A stretch of DNA of 64,000 nt from Pomacea canaliculata. Its lineage: Eukaryota; Mollusca; Gastropoda; Architaenioglossa; Ampullariidae. The translations under genes were made by a program, and so were the position numbers. This document shows positions 47,987 through 62,900 of the stretch, piece after piece (positions within the stretch are counted from its first letter, which is position 1; every line of letters starts with the position of its first letter). Location of the stretch: contig NC_037590.1 of assembly GCF_003073045.1 (NCBI RefSeq), positions 39,858,751 through 39,922,750 of the forward strand, written 5' to 3'. The notes under the pieces are model-generated. The model saw nothing but the letters and a program-made list of their open reading frames with translations, searched no databases and was not told the DNA's origin.

Positions 47987-50900
47987 TTATGTAAGCTTGC
48001 CACCAAGTTTGAGAATTTCTGCAGCAAGTGTAGATAAGGCCATGTCTGCATGTGAACTGTTAAGAAAAAAAAAGTTACACAGTCAAAAATCTCATTTGAG
48101 GTTCATTCTGACAAAAGCATTAGAGTAACCAAGAAATGAAAAAAACTCACATTATTCCTTTGTTCTTTATAATTCATTTGATACCAGTCAAAAATATACT
48201 TTATAGACTAAAGGTCATGGAAATTTATAAAGTTTATAAAGTCTCTAAAGAATCTTTCAAACCAGAAAAATTCTATTGAAGATAAGATTTTATCATCCCA
48301 GAGGGCAATCAAACATGGAATCATGAAAGGGTTACAGTAAAACCTTGATTTTGCAATCCCCAATATAACAATTTTCTCAGTATAATGTTAATTTTTGCAG
48401 TCCTGACAAAAAATCACATGTACCCAATGCTTTTCAATCCTTGAATTATAGTTTTCCTCAGTATAACGTTCATTTTTCCTGGTCCCTTCAATGCATGTAA
48501 TTTAAACTAAGAAAATGCCCCAGCACCGCTCATGCCGCATTTTATTAAAGTATACTGTATATGTACCACCACTCCAATTATATACAGCGAATGTATTGCC
48601 ATCATGCCGGCAACAATCCCCATCCCAACACGGATTCCCACTCGAGACCTGTCTTCGTGTGTAATCGCATGCATTTTCTAATTTGTGGTGTACAGCCCTA
48701 TAACCATGGCAACAAAAAGGAAAGGGTTTTTGCTTGCAGAAAAGGTGGACATAATTATCAAGGTTAACAATAACCCAAACAAAAATCAAGGTTTGATTGT
48801 ATTCTGAAGGAAATGAAAGTGTTTCCTTGATGTAATGTTTTCATCAATTTAACATTTATTTTTGGCGGTCCTTTGAGAAACGTAAAATTGAGGTTTTACT
48901 GTAATATAAATAAATTAACAATCATTGGAGGCATTGTTTTCTACACTGCTTAGGTACGCATGCACACACCTACACAGACCTACAATACATGTCACACATA
49001 CACTGCACATTTTACTTAAAAGCATACGTGCTTCACACAGAAATTCACACAAAGGTTGAAGAGCGGAAAACTGAAAACATCTTTGCCTTTAATCAGATCC
49101 ACTGCTTACCTGGCAGTGTGCACCAAAGAATGGATGGTACCAAGCAATGGTGTTCCATACTGCTTAAGGCTCTCAGTGTGATGTTGGGCTGTAGTCAACT
49201 GCAATCATTAATCGCAATGTTTGTCTTCACCTTTGTGTTCAACAGATGACATATTTTTAGCTCAAACTGATGACAATAATAATTATAATAAATATGATTT
49301 GTATAATACTTGACCTCACCATCAATGCACTTTATAAAAATATAAAAACACAGATAATATTATTAGAATATTAATAATAATATTATTCTTAGAAGCTGAT
49401 CTAAAAGCAGAGTTTGCTGAATGTCCTGATACTGTAGCAATTCACGTTGAGAAGAATGTCATCTGAATAGATTTTGTCTGCAACCTTGCCATTGCATTGA
49501 ATCTTAAATGTTAATCAAGTTCAGCTTTGAAAAGTTTGTGAAAGTTATTATGACCTTTATATGGATGGTACATCTAGGAAACTCACAATCTTTGGGGCAG
49601 TGGATTAACTTTCACTAACAGAAATATTGCTCCATTAACACAACTCTTGTTTGAACATCACGTTAACAGTCACTGTAAGTTTGGCTTCCTGAAGATGCAC
49701 ACTGTCAGTCATATCAGACCTACTTTTATCCACAAAAAGCTTGCTGCTACAGCTCAAAACCTTCTGGAGTAGTTGCAAAAAAAAAAAAGTCTAAAATCTA
49801 AGTAATGGCAAGATGGTGCTGATATGACAGTAGAGATAAAATGGTCCAGAAACAGAAGAAAAGTGGTGCAGACAGAAATTAATCCACGAATGTAGTAAAT
49901 GGCAAAACAGATGCACAGATTATCAGTATTAGACACAAAACTTGATGAAGTTCAACAGGCAATGATGTAGGGCAGTCACCTTCTAGCCAGTTAGACAAAG
50001 GGACATCACTCTCCTGATTTCCATGTTATAAACTGCCCATGATAAACACATTTCGTACTCTTTGTGTACTACTGCTGGTGTATGTGTGTGAGAGAGAGTA
50101 CCCACACACATGTGACTGGTTTTTGTCCATGTGCTGTTTAAATACGTATATCAAAACTACATACCAGTCTCTTGATTACTCTCAGAAGAACTTTCTGCTT
50201 TCGGGGTGGAGCTGCAGATAATGCTTTGTTGTAGTAGTTCTAGAAGATTATAAAAAAAAACATACAAGGTGACCCACAAGTATCATACTATATTAGCAGA
50301 ATTACAAATGGTTATAAAAACAGATACACTAACATGTTAAATTTAGCTTTTTGAGCAGATGTTAATACATTCACAAGTAGCTAAAATTGTCTTGCATTTT
50401 GGACATGATGGACACAGAGGAAACGAACTGAGAAAGGTAATGTGGCAGAACAATTATATAGCTAGAAGCTGGGATAGAGTAATCAACATTGATGGTATTC
50501 ACAAAAAATACAGACAGTAATACAATCCAATGATAAGTGAACAATGTGTAACAAGGTGTAAAGCAACCAACAGACCTGACTGTCTTGTGATAATGAATCT
50601 CTGCTCTCACCACCAAAAAGCTGAACCAAGAGTGACAAGTCCTTTAAGGCAAGCTCCTGAATATCTGAATCCTCATGGCACAACTAAAAGAGAAATCTTG
50701 AAAAACTTAGATTTTGTTCTTAAAAAGTTCAACAAAACAAGTATAAATTAAAAATAATAATCAACATCTACCAGCAGATTGTCCTTGGCACAGCAAGAAA
50801 ATTACCTGGTTATAGTACTGTCAATGCAACATATAGATATATATCTGTACTGGAAAAGCTGAATATGTTAAATGTTTTTAAAAGCCCACTTCAGACAAAC

Positions 50901-53900
50901 CAATCATATCTGTGTAAGAAAAGAAGCCAGCGCACTGTGGTTTATCATCAAGTAAAGTGTCAGAGAAACCAACCAGTTGTGTCAAAAGAGGAGTTAACTC
51001 TGTTAAAGGTTTGTTTGTCAGCAGCAGCTGCTCCGCTTCTTCTGCTTCCTTGTTTCCCTCTCCTGAGCCTCCTCCCCCTTTTTTGAGCTGTTCGTGAAAA
51101 AAAAGAAACATAAGGCTGAACGAATGAATGATTTGTTTCCCTGTGATCATTTAATGCATAATAAGAAGGATTCAAGTAAGTCATGTGTTATAAGTTGGCT
51201 ACAGATCGAATTCAAGAACAAACTGCCTGCTCAATGCAGATTTGTGTGATGAACAACATAAGGCAACTGAAAATAGTTTGTTATCTGCGATGATAGAAAT
51301 ATCACAAATATACATTTTACATAGAATCCACACAGCATTTAGAATCTCAAGCTCCTTGCAATGGCAAGTACAGTATAAGGATATGTATGCTCAAAAATCC
51401 AAACCAAGTGACATATATTTATTCTTTGAATCTTGCTATAAGTTTTATACCAACTCAGAATGTTATAAGAATCATAAAATTACCTGTAAAGCTTTGCGGA
51501 CAACCTCAGACACTTGACGCAAAAGATTATGCATGAGTTCCAGTGCAGATTGCAGAATGCTAATCTTCTGTCCAGATTCCCTGGTTCCATGAGAACCACT
51601 TGCATCACCAGCTTCAGCCCAGCAATTGTGCCCCATCTCCTGCATGACCAGAGTCAGCTCATCAATCAAACCTGAAATAGAGGAAGAGAAGTTTCAATGG
51701 ACCAGCAGAAGTAAAGAGCATGTTGAGGGATTCTGGTTCTTAAAAAAAAATATGAAAAAAAGTTTTAATAAATATTAACATGTGAATTTTAAAAATGAAA
51801 CTTTCTCTTTAGAAAATCTAAAATTCAGCTGCTTTGTTTTTACTTCTGTTCGTTTTTTACAGTTTTTGTTTTTGTTTCTTTTTTAGTTTTTTTTTGTTTT
51901 TTAAGTGCAGATAACTTCAAACCATATGTTCACCTAATTCATACAACTCCTTCATGGGTGCATCTCGCTGGTTCATCAAACAGTTGAGGATCCCCAGGAT
52001 GCTATGAACACTGCGTCCTAGAGATTTACTGTGATGATCCTGTCAAGAGACAGTTTACCAATCACATTTTAAGCAGTAAGAGATAGCTTAATGCTAACAG
52101 AATAGTGATGATAAAAAGTCATGGCTGTATAGGAGGGTCTTATACTGGCGCACACACATAAAATAATTACAGTCAAGATGATGAAAGTACATCAAGAAAT
52201 CACTATAAACAAATAAACAAGACTGGCTCATATGGAGTGATGGATCATGTAGTGTACTAACTTATCTGAAAATGACGAAAATTCTACTTACTGTAATGAT
52301 CTGAAACAGCACAGGAAGGAGTCCCAGGGAGCACATGTTGCGGGACAAAGCTGGCCTGTGTTCCAGCAGGGAGAGAAGCAGGGCAAGAGCAGCACTAGGC
52401 AGGGGTTCAGGATCTAACAGCAGACTCTCATACCTGCCACACAAACAACATAAAGGGAATTAGCAGAACCAAATAAAGACACTTTCAAGACAAATCTGCA
52501 AAGAGTGTGATGGCACCACTTTGGAAGAACATAAGAAGAAAAGCTCAGCAAGTGACCCTAGCATCTGACATGTGCATCATAGCAAGGACATGAACAAGGA
52601 AAAAATAAGATACATGTTTTGAGAGGATTTTTTGATAGAGGAACAAAAGTCAATGACTGAACTGATAAGATAACTCAATATTTTCCAGATGAGATGCTAA
52701 TACTAGACTTTCAACACAATAATAGGCATCTCTTCCTATTTCTTTGTTTAAATGTTTCTTCAACAGAACTATTTAATGTGATACAAAACAGAATATCTCC
52801 ATTTTTCTTTGCTCCTTCCATGAATGCACATGTGGATGCACACACACACCACAAACTTGTATTACTGGACTGCTGGCAGACAATTTTTTTCCAGTTCACT
52901 ACTAAAACAAGGCTGGTGTATACAAAGCTTCTGGTTTAGTAACATTCATTGTTTAGGATTGCCGAGACTAACAGCGAAGAACTTCACAAGAGGCAAAGCG
53001 TTGGTCTCGGCAGACAGACAGCAATCCATCTATACACATCCGTGCACACATAATATGCATACCCACCAATTCACATATCTACACTTACATGGGAAGAAGC
53101 TTGTCTGTAATGAGACAAAGAAGGCTGTCTGTGTTGTCTTGAATTCCTGGAGAAATGAACTGGGCCTGGCTCAGAAGAACTGAAGAGATCTCACTCAAAA
53201 GATTCAACGCTCGGGCACGTACTTCCACTGTCAGCAATTACATATCTTCAGCTTTATTACATGATATGATATCTGAAGTCTTGCTATACATTACACAGTA
53301 TCTTTATATTTAGTCTTATTACATCATAGCTCAAATGCCAATACTGAACACATATCCTGTACTTAATACATGAGTTCTGCAATATAACATTAACATAGTC
53401 AACCCCAACTTTTGGAACTTAAGAACAAAATGATCTAAAGCAGTCTGCCTAATCTACGGCCCATGCGGCCTGCTCATTTTAACCGGACACAGAGCAACAT
53501 CACCCTGACGCCACCCCAAAATTATGATTTCTTTCTTTCTAACTGAATCTTTCACTTTAGTATATCGCTGCATAATTTAAATCTTAACATCAGCATGATT
53601 CTGCAAAAACCGCCATATTCTGGCCCATGAGATTTTATATCATATCGAAATGCAGCCCTTGGGCAAGAAAAGATTGAGCACCACTGATCAGAATACAGAA
53701 TGTGAGATTCTGGTAGCACCCAGGAATGACAGTCACATCAGAAGGCATCTATTTCATGTCTGTTTCACAAGGCACAAAAACAAGAGGAAACACAAAAAAA
53801 TAAAGTGGAACATGCTTTGGTCATCAACTCACCATTCTGACTCCCAGTTAGTGCCACTAGTTCTGGTAGGATGGTCTCAATGATTTTCCCTTGATGTTCC

Positions 53901-56900
53901 ATTAGTAGGGTGGGATGCTGTGCAATGCCTTCAAGGATGGAGACAGCAGAGCCCACAAACTCACTGACACTCAATGACACTGGTTCGGACAAAGCAATCA
54001 AGAGATTCAGTTTTCCATTAAGTTCATTGAAATCTATATATATAAATCTGTAAAATATCTTTTCCTTACTGCTAAACATAGTGGTTCCTTTCATCCTAAC
54101 TATGATTATAAGAACTGACATGAATCAACAGGTTAAGCATTCTTTTCTGCAGTTATTGTAAAACCGCCAAGACTTATTCCTACTTTCTCACATCGCTCAT
54201 TAAACGCGAAAAAAAAAAAACAAAACAAAACAACAAAAAAAAACACCCAAAAAACAGTTTACAGGAGGCTGATCTGTCATATTTTCATTTCACTAAAAAA
54301 ATTAACAGAAGTCTGACTGCCACACAAACGAAAAGCTAGGTATCAAAAGCCTTATAGCATATGTGTAACTGGAAAAAAAAGAATGAATTTCCATATATGT
54401 CAACATTATGGTGAATCAATGGCAAGTCCAGAAGATGCCTATACACAGAAGCCAAAATAGTACAGACAGGCTCATAAACAAAACAAAGCCCAACAATAAA
54501 AGCCAAACTAATCACACAAAAATATGTGACAGATAAATTATAAGTTATTTCTATTCTTATTAGACTTTGCAAATTTCTTATTACTAGTTTCTTGTTTGTT
54601 TGATGGAACTGTAAAAATTAATGTACACATTTACATTAGGATCAAAACATTATCTGCATTACACAGTCTAATATATAATTCTTTAACTTGAAAGATGGAT
54701 ATATAATTATAAATATATGAAAACTAAATGATTATTTTAACTATATTCTTCATGTACTATTCCACACACAAAAAAGTATTTTGTGCTTTTCAGAGGAAAA
54801 TGAAAAATGGTGAGCAAACCAAGCAAGCAACACTCTTATTCAGCTCAATTGCAGCAAGCTCTTTGGGTGATAATGGGAGAAAACGTAGGGTCAAGGAGAA
54901 TATTGCTAACAGAAAATAAACTGCTGTCTGTTAAACATAGGCAAACAAAGAAAATTCAATCCTAAGATATGATATGAAAGAAACTGTATACCCGGTACCT
55001 TTGAGTTTTTCTGAAAATAAAAGTTCAGACAGGAAAGGTAACAATAATTAACAGAGTATCATCTTGGTGATTATATGAATTACATTCTGCTGCAAAAGAA
55101 TTTAATAAGAAAAATCAACAAATCTTCACACTCTCCACTTTCTAACCTTGTCTGTGTGGTATTCTGTGACAATGTCCCTGTCTGACTGGTGTTTATTAGT
55201 CATTTTATGAGTATCAAACCACACCAAAATTATAAGCAATCTGATGCACACAACAGCTATAAAGGTTGCTTGCATCGTAAAAGGAACAAAAATGTCAGAC
55301 ATTGAAAAAAATGTGTTCTACAGTACTGTGAGAACCTGTTACACTGATAACTATAGCAACAACTATATTGTCACTCTTCCAGTAACTGGATAATTTGTTT
55401 TTAATATGATGTGAATGTCATGTTAATCTGACAGATTGTTACGACTGCAGTTTCTTAATGTGATATATATATATATAAATATGATTGTTATTATGTGACA
55501 TATTTCTAGTCTGGATGTATCATGGCTACAATTGCCTCTCTGGGCTTATCGCTGAATAAAGAAAAGAAATCAAGCTGACCATTAAAACCTGTCATCAACC
55601 TTTTTTCATGCCCTTTTTTTACATGCCAAAGAAATGTACAAACATTCCCAATAGGCTTGCATGTATGCCAACAATTTTTTTATCCACACAAAATCTAATG
55701 TCTACTTTCAAAGTCTTGTTTATAAAACTAACTGATCCTAATGATTGCTGGTGCAGACTAAAATAAGACTGGTTTTAAGTGCACAGAATAATAGAAATCA
55801 TGAGACAGACAATTTTCATGGCATTCTAACTCTTGTGATGAAAAAAAAGTTACAGAGATGTCTGTGAATCTTGTCTCTGTTCATGTCTCACCTGATGCAG
55901 ACTCAATGTTGGTTTCCCCACTCTCAATGCATCGCACGTGTACCATTAGCTGACCGTAGCTCTTTATAAACTCCTCCGTCACGACGTGACCCCTAAACAC
56001 CTATTTCAGAAAATGTACCAGAGTCAAGAAAAATATCTACTGATTTGTAAAATTTTGATATCTTGAATTTAAAATAATTGCACAATAATGGTTTCTCCAG
56101 ATGTATGTCTGGTCTGGCCATTCCATTCCATCTGGTTTTTCCTAACATGAGAACCCTGATGTATTTTTCTCATTTCGCTTGCCACTTGAGCTAACTTGCC
56201 ACTTTCGTAGAGGGTTCTGATGTTCCAGGTCCCTTTCCTGGTTGTTGCCTTGGTCATCAAAAGATGAGTCGGCGAGCTGGCTTCCCTAAGGCTTTCACCA
56301 GCTTGTGTTATAAGCTTTTCTTGAGAGGAATCTTACCCACCAGGCCCTTGTTGTGGAACTTTTGCAGTTTCCGTAACAACTTTTCTTTTACATGAGTGGG
56401 TTGTTAGCCCAAAGCAAAACCCCCCAACATGGAGGGCCAGGGTGCAACATTTTAGTCTGATGTCTCCCCTGACAACCTGAAAAACCTGTTTGGCTTGGTT
56501 AGATCTGCCACAAGCACAAGGCTCCTCCCAACATAGCTGCTGTCCATCCCCAGCAAAGTCCTAACAAGGGTAATTCTAGAGAGACTGAAGAAGGCACTAG
56601 ACAAGCTGGGTTTTTCCAGGATATGTCATGCACTAACCACATTGGGTTCACAAATAAATGTACACCAAATTACTGGTAATACTAAGTATGAATGTATGAT
56701 GAACCATTCAGATGCATCTACACCTGCTCATTTAAGTCATGTAAGAAAACATGACCACATAACATCATTACCTGCCAAACTGTTAAGAATATCAATCCTC
56801 AGTCAGAACCACTTCCATAAGTAACACTACACAACTTTCACCAACATTCTTCATGAAAAACAGCATAGCCTACAATCTGCCACAATTGCTGCCTTACCTG

Positions 56901-59900
56901 ACTAGTGACCAGGTGTGTGAATACTGCCAGCAGGGGCAAAGTGGACTTTAGCTGCCTCACCTGTGCTGCTGATGGATGCCTGCGTCCAGCCACAGCATCC
57001 AAACTACCAAGCATCTCACCTGTCCAATAGAGCAGAAAAAAAACCTGACCAAATCGATGATACTCACCTAGACAATAATGTAGTTGTTTTGACAAGCCTT
57101 AACAACTTCGGATGGTTGGTATTTGGATCAGAGATTGTTTTAAAAAAAAAACACACACAAAATGGGGAAGGATGGCACAAAAAGTGTCAAATAAAAAAAA
57201 AGTGAAGGGGAAAAAAAAAAAGAGGAAGAGATAAGGAAAGCAATCACATAAAGATTATAAATACATAATTACACACAACCTATATAAATATTGTATTTAC
57301 TTAATTATACATAACTTAAATAAATATTCTATATGTGACCCACCACCACAGAATGAGTCTTGTTGGAAATTTGAGATTTTGAAATTCTATATTTTTAAAA
57401 TGTACAGGTGTGACCTTTCTTTTGATACTTAAGTTGTTCTTCTAGTCCTAAAAGTGAGTTATAAAGGTTTGAAGTGTGCAAGTCTGGTGGCACAAAGTTG
57501 ACCCTCATCACCTCTCGGGGCCTCTACTACGAAACTGCTTTGCGACTTAAGACTAATTTTGTGGTGGCAGATCACATATGCATAACTACACACAACATAC
57601 ATAAAGATTACACACAATCTGTATAAAGACTGCGTGGAGCTAAAAATGGGGTAGGAGTCATGGAAACCTACGTGTTATGATGGGAACTTGGACCAAAATG
57701 CCAGAAATGAGCAGGTGCAGACAGCTGCCTAGATACTCCACTACATCATGCTCCTGACCAGACGCCAGAGTGCCATGTGGTGTAGTGTGACGACTGTCCC
57801 TCTCCACATACATCACAAGCCTAACAACAGTAACAGAATAAGCAGTTACACCTTCTTCACTTTCTCCTGTGCTTTGATTGGAGTAGAATAAAATCAATAT
57901 ATTTTTTCACTAGGAGATAATCAGATTATATTACATTCATGTTGGATAGGATGATGTCATCCCATGTAGTGAAGAATAAAAGACATTACACATTTGTAAA
58001 CTCTGAATTTTTTTGAATAGATAAGAATATGTACATAATGACTTTCATATCCTTTTGACTAAATCACTATCTTGTTTATTTTTTTTAATAAAGTTTAAAA
58101 ATTGATCTAGCTCACAAATACTAAGCATCTATGGTAATCATATCTACTCTGTAAAAGGAATACCATTTACAGTAATAAAATTACCAGATGACATGACTAT
58201 ATGGAGATCACTATAGGGTAACAAATTTATGATGTTACCTGTTCTGACATGCGTGCAACAGCATCTCAGTGTTGCGACATACAAGCTGGTGTATCACCAC
58301 GAGTGCCTTGCCTCGGATTATTGTTGATGGGCTGTCAAGCAGTCGGATTATTTTCAGTAGAAAGTCCTAGAAAAATTAGATTCCCTTTGTTTATAAAATT
58401 GTAACCTTTCCCACCATAAAGTTAGTATGACTATCCAAACATTGATGAAAAGATTCAGAAAAACACACAACCTTAAATGAAAGTTATAAAATTACACCAA
58501 ACCTAAAACAAACGGGAAATTTGAGAAACTAGTCTTTAAAATGTAAGATATAAGAGAAAATAATCCTCAAACAATTCTGAGAAACTTTATGAATAGTTAA
58601 CAAAGAATAGACATTAAAAAAGGACTTTGCTGCTGACTTATGCATAGGGCTGCAAAATATTGGAGACTAACATCACCTTATCCTGTGTTAGACGAGAAAT
58701 ACTGGCACTGCTGGCTACCAAGGCCCCAAACATTGTGACCACTGCCTGCTGTACACGTGTAATGCCCTGAGTCAGAGCCTGGCACACCACTGACAACCCC
58801 ACCACCTCAATGACGCTTTGGAACACCAGCGGGTTCTGCCATGTCACATGGCAGAGTGCCTAAAGGAAAAGAAGAAATTAATTAAAAATGTGACTTGCAA
58901 AAGAAAGGCAGGTATTTGTGTGCTCAGTTTCTTTGATGTCAATACGTCTAAATGCTCATACACTCACCGACAGAGCAGTGATCCGCAAAGAGTCCACAGT
59001 TGAGTGTTTATACACATACCACAGAGCTTGGCCGATTTCATTCGTCACAAATTTCTGGGGTTTGGGGGCAGAAAAAGAAACAATGAAGCAAATCTTTTAA
59101 TGTGTTGTTTTTCTGAGAATACATTTAAGCAAGTGTACTGATTGCAAGTTTCTGAGCAGAAATATTCTTTCTAGTTCCAAGATGATTACAAGTTTTATGA
59201 GCTGATATGTTTCTAAATATGCTTAATTTGAATTTTTTTCTGAGCAAAAGGAAACAGACTGTGTGCACTAACCTCTGCATGAGATCCACGACTAGCTGTT
59301 ATGGTCTCGATGATCTTTGCAGCAATGTGATTCAACACAGGATCCTCCTGGTCATCATCACAATGTCATCATTACTGTGTTTCTTAGCACTAGCTACATT
59401 AGATTTCTTTTGTATTATTTTTATCCATAGTATTTTGTTCACCTGCAGCTCTTAAAGCCAAATACACTCAAAATATCATATAAAATATAAACTGACATTG
59501 GCAACACTATTAACAGCAATATCTCACCAATAACATCTTCGGGAGATGAAATGAGAAATTTAACTATGCTGTACCATATTCTGTATAATCAGGAATAAAA
59601 ACATTCGCTAAAATATCAATCATCATGAAAATTGTCAACTTAACAGAATATAAAACATTAGATTTTTTTTTTTTTTAAATGTGAAGTGAAGTTATGTATT
59701 TAATATTTTAAGAAGGGTCATTTGGGCTGGTCTAAATGTTAAATGCTGATGCTGCTGAAGGTTGTAGACAGTGTGAAAGTATTCAACAACCATATCCTTA
59801 TGATATCATAGAAAACAAGGTCTTACCCTGATTCAAAAACCCAGGTGAGAATTATGGTTCAAATGCTTACATCTTATGAATGGAACTACCTACATTTAGA

Positions 59901-62900
59901 GAACTAGTACCTTTTAGTGAGTGAAACACATTGTAAAATGAGGGGCAGAGAGAGAATAAAATCAGACAAAGAGGAGGCAAAGAAGTGGGGAAGGGGGCAG
60001 AGAAAGCAAAATGAAGAAAGAGGGAGAGGAGAGAGCCTCAGAGACTCACTCCATCACGACAGCTGCGTGTAATGATTGTGTACACCATTGATGGCACAGC
60101 CCAGGCTTCCACAGGACCTTCTTTGTTTTTCTGCTCCTGAGATTTAAAAAAATTCTTAATTTTGCAAGCACACTGAAGAAATGTAACACAAAAATGCATT
60201 TTTATGCACTAAATGTGAAGTCAGTTCAAGAGATCTTCTTCACCTTTGAAGATCTCTTAATATATTTTTTCTAGATTCTTTTAAAACTTCTAACTCATTC
60301 CAAAATGTAATGAAATAATCAAGTGCACTGTCATTAAAGCTGAAATCTCATCTTAAAATTTATGTTGTAAATGCAAGGACAATGGAGATATACGAGAAGC
60401 TAAAAAAATCTTATCCTACCTGTGAAGCCACCAAACACAGCATCTCACCCACTGCAGGTAGCAGTCCCTGTTTCAGTTTGCTGTTCTTGACATTCTCTCT
60501 GAGCACCTCAGTCACCAATGTCAGAGGCTGAGCAAGACAGATTCACTACCAAGATATCACGAACTGATGATAACTACATTACTACATGCCAAAATTACAG
60601 GAAAGACAGCGATCATCAAGAGATTGAAAGATGTGAACATCTTTCAGAAAAACTAAGAGAAAGGTCTCTTACACACAAATCACCATACAGCTGTGTCGTG
60701 CTGAGAGACTAAAGGTGAGAATATTAGCAGACCACAGGACAGCACCGACAGACTTCCAGACAGGTAAATTGTATAGATCCAGTCTTGGATGAATGTACAT
60801 CATCCGTCAGAAATTACAAGAGATAAGTGTAATTAGTATCTTATGAGCTAGCTCATACATTTACTACAATATTCTCTATAGACTGAAATCTAAATCTAGA
60901 GTAACAATTTCAAGTAAGCATATTAAATCTAACCAACATGACAGAAAATGTGATGGACTCACTTCACACATGTTGACATTTTCATCAAGGGAGTCAGCAA
61001 AATGGGCGATGAGGGCCATAACTCTCCCGAGTTTGATTCGTCTTTGAAACAGTCATTAAGTCAAAAAGTCAACAGTATGATAAAACTTGAGTTTTTTCTT
61101 TCCTCTAAATAACAAAATACAAAGTGTCAGAAAGGCAGAGAAGCAATACTTCTGGAGCATGCACACACACACACACAAAATTCAACCTCCAGAAAATCTG
61201 TCGATGCATATATACATTTGTGACCTAAAAAGTTTTTTGCCCTACCACTAGCTCACAAAAATTCACGGCTATATAAAAGGATCCAACTTACACATCCACA
61301 TTAGAGCAGTCTCTTATCTGATGTGCCAAGACCATCAGTGCACTGGTATTGACAAATGCTGTAGCTACCACCATGCTAGAGGCAATTGATGCTGCATAAT
61401 GGAGAAGATGTATGCGTTTCTGCGAAGGGGGTCCTTTCTCAGGTGAGCCAATGCTTTCAATGACAGCTCGGATATGCTTTAAGAGCTCTTTTTCTGTCAT
61501 GCTATTCAATTTTTCGCCTAAAATTAAAAAAAAAAAAAGAAAACCTTGAGTTAATCCAAATGTTATCAAGACCAGAACGCACTAAGCTAAACAATTAATG
61601 TGAAATATATGTATATACACAAAGATATATGCATGCATAATCAGATGTAAGAGTATTTATAAATTAACTCGTGTGTTTTTTTGTGGAATGCAGGCATATA
61701 TTGCAACTGTCATACTCACTCTATTCAGGGAAATTCAGGCAGAAAAATATATAAATTTTTGTATCAGGCTGAAGAAGAAAACAGATAACCTGTGAAAGGA
61801 GGAACAGGAAGTGCCTTTTGGTCAAATTTTGAGGCTGCTGTAACTGGCTTCTGAATCTTAAAAAGAAAGAGAAAGAAAACCTTACACCATTTTGCCCCTC
61901 TGTAAAAAGAAATTCTCTAGCTGTCAAAATCCATCAAGTAATCAATAACTCAATCAATCAGCGCATTTACTGAACACCTTTTCTCTGGCAATAGCCAAAC
62001 TCAAAGAGCTTTACATATATATATATAGGTGTATGAGCATGCACCTTTTAAGGGCAGGCATCAAATGCACCTTCATAAACACACAAAACACACACACACA
62101 ACTACATATGCACACACACAAAGAGTGGAGGAAACTGGAGTACCTAGAGAAAACCACCATGTAAACAAGTGTCATTATGAACCCACTATACCCAACTCTC
62201 ACTGCCATGGTGACAGGTATACTAGCCACCAACTGCCCAAATCATTGACTGTGATATGTAATCAACTAATACCATGACAACAGCACAAAGTCTGGTATTT
62301 TATTACAGTCTGAAATTAGATATAATGCTCAGCCCAGTAATATGTAACTGAAGCGTAGATCTAAACTGCCATTTTAGCTCCTCTCTACCCATTAATTCAA
62401 TTGTGATGCTATGTAAAACGTACATTTAAAGGTATGTAACTCGATAAATAATTCCTTCTGCTTATGAGTGTAATAGCACTTTGCTTGGAACAGTAGTTCG
62501 GGAGTAGAAAATTTTGAAAATAACTGCGTCCAGCTTCTGGTCAGCAGCAAATGCTCAGGTTTTATTCAAATTAGCATTTCAGTGTGTCACAATTGATTTG
62601 ATTAGGCATCAAGATGAAATAAACTGGGAAGTTAGAAAGAAACATTTACCTTGGGATTGTCAATGATCTGTGAAGCAGTGAAGTCACTGTCATGAAAGAT
62701 AAGCTTTTGCACATTCCCCTCACTTGTTTTGTCAAAACTCCCACTGTCTTCCTGGGTTCCCCCAATGACTTCTCGAGTTGTCAGGGGTGACTGAATCTGA
62801 CGATAGGGAGAAGTCACTTTGTCATCTGGTGGCACAGCTGTGTGGGGCCGAGCACTTAAAAAATAGAAACATGAGGGGATCAGTTACTCAGTTGGTAAAT

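Noticed and set aside
48502..48789. 95-codon minus-strand frame
   Set aside because: It is the antisense of the Tigger relic; the meaningful frame is the plus-strand transposase N-terminus.
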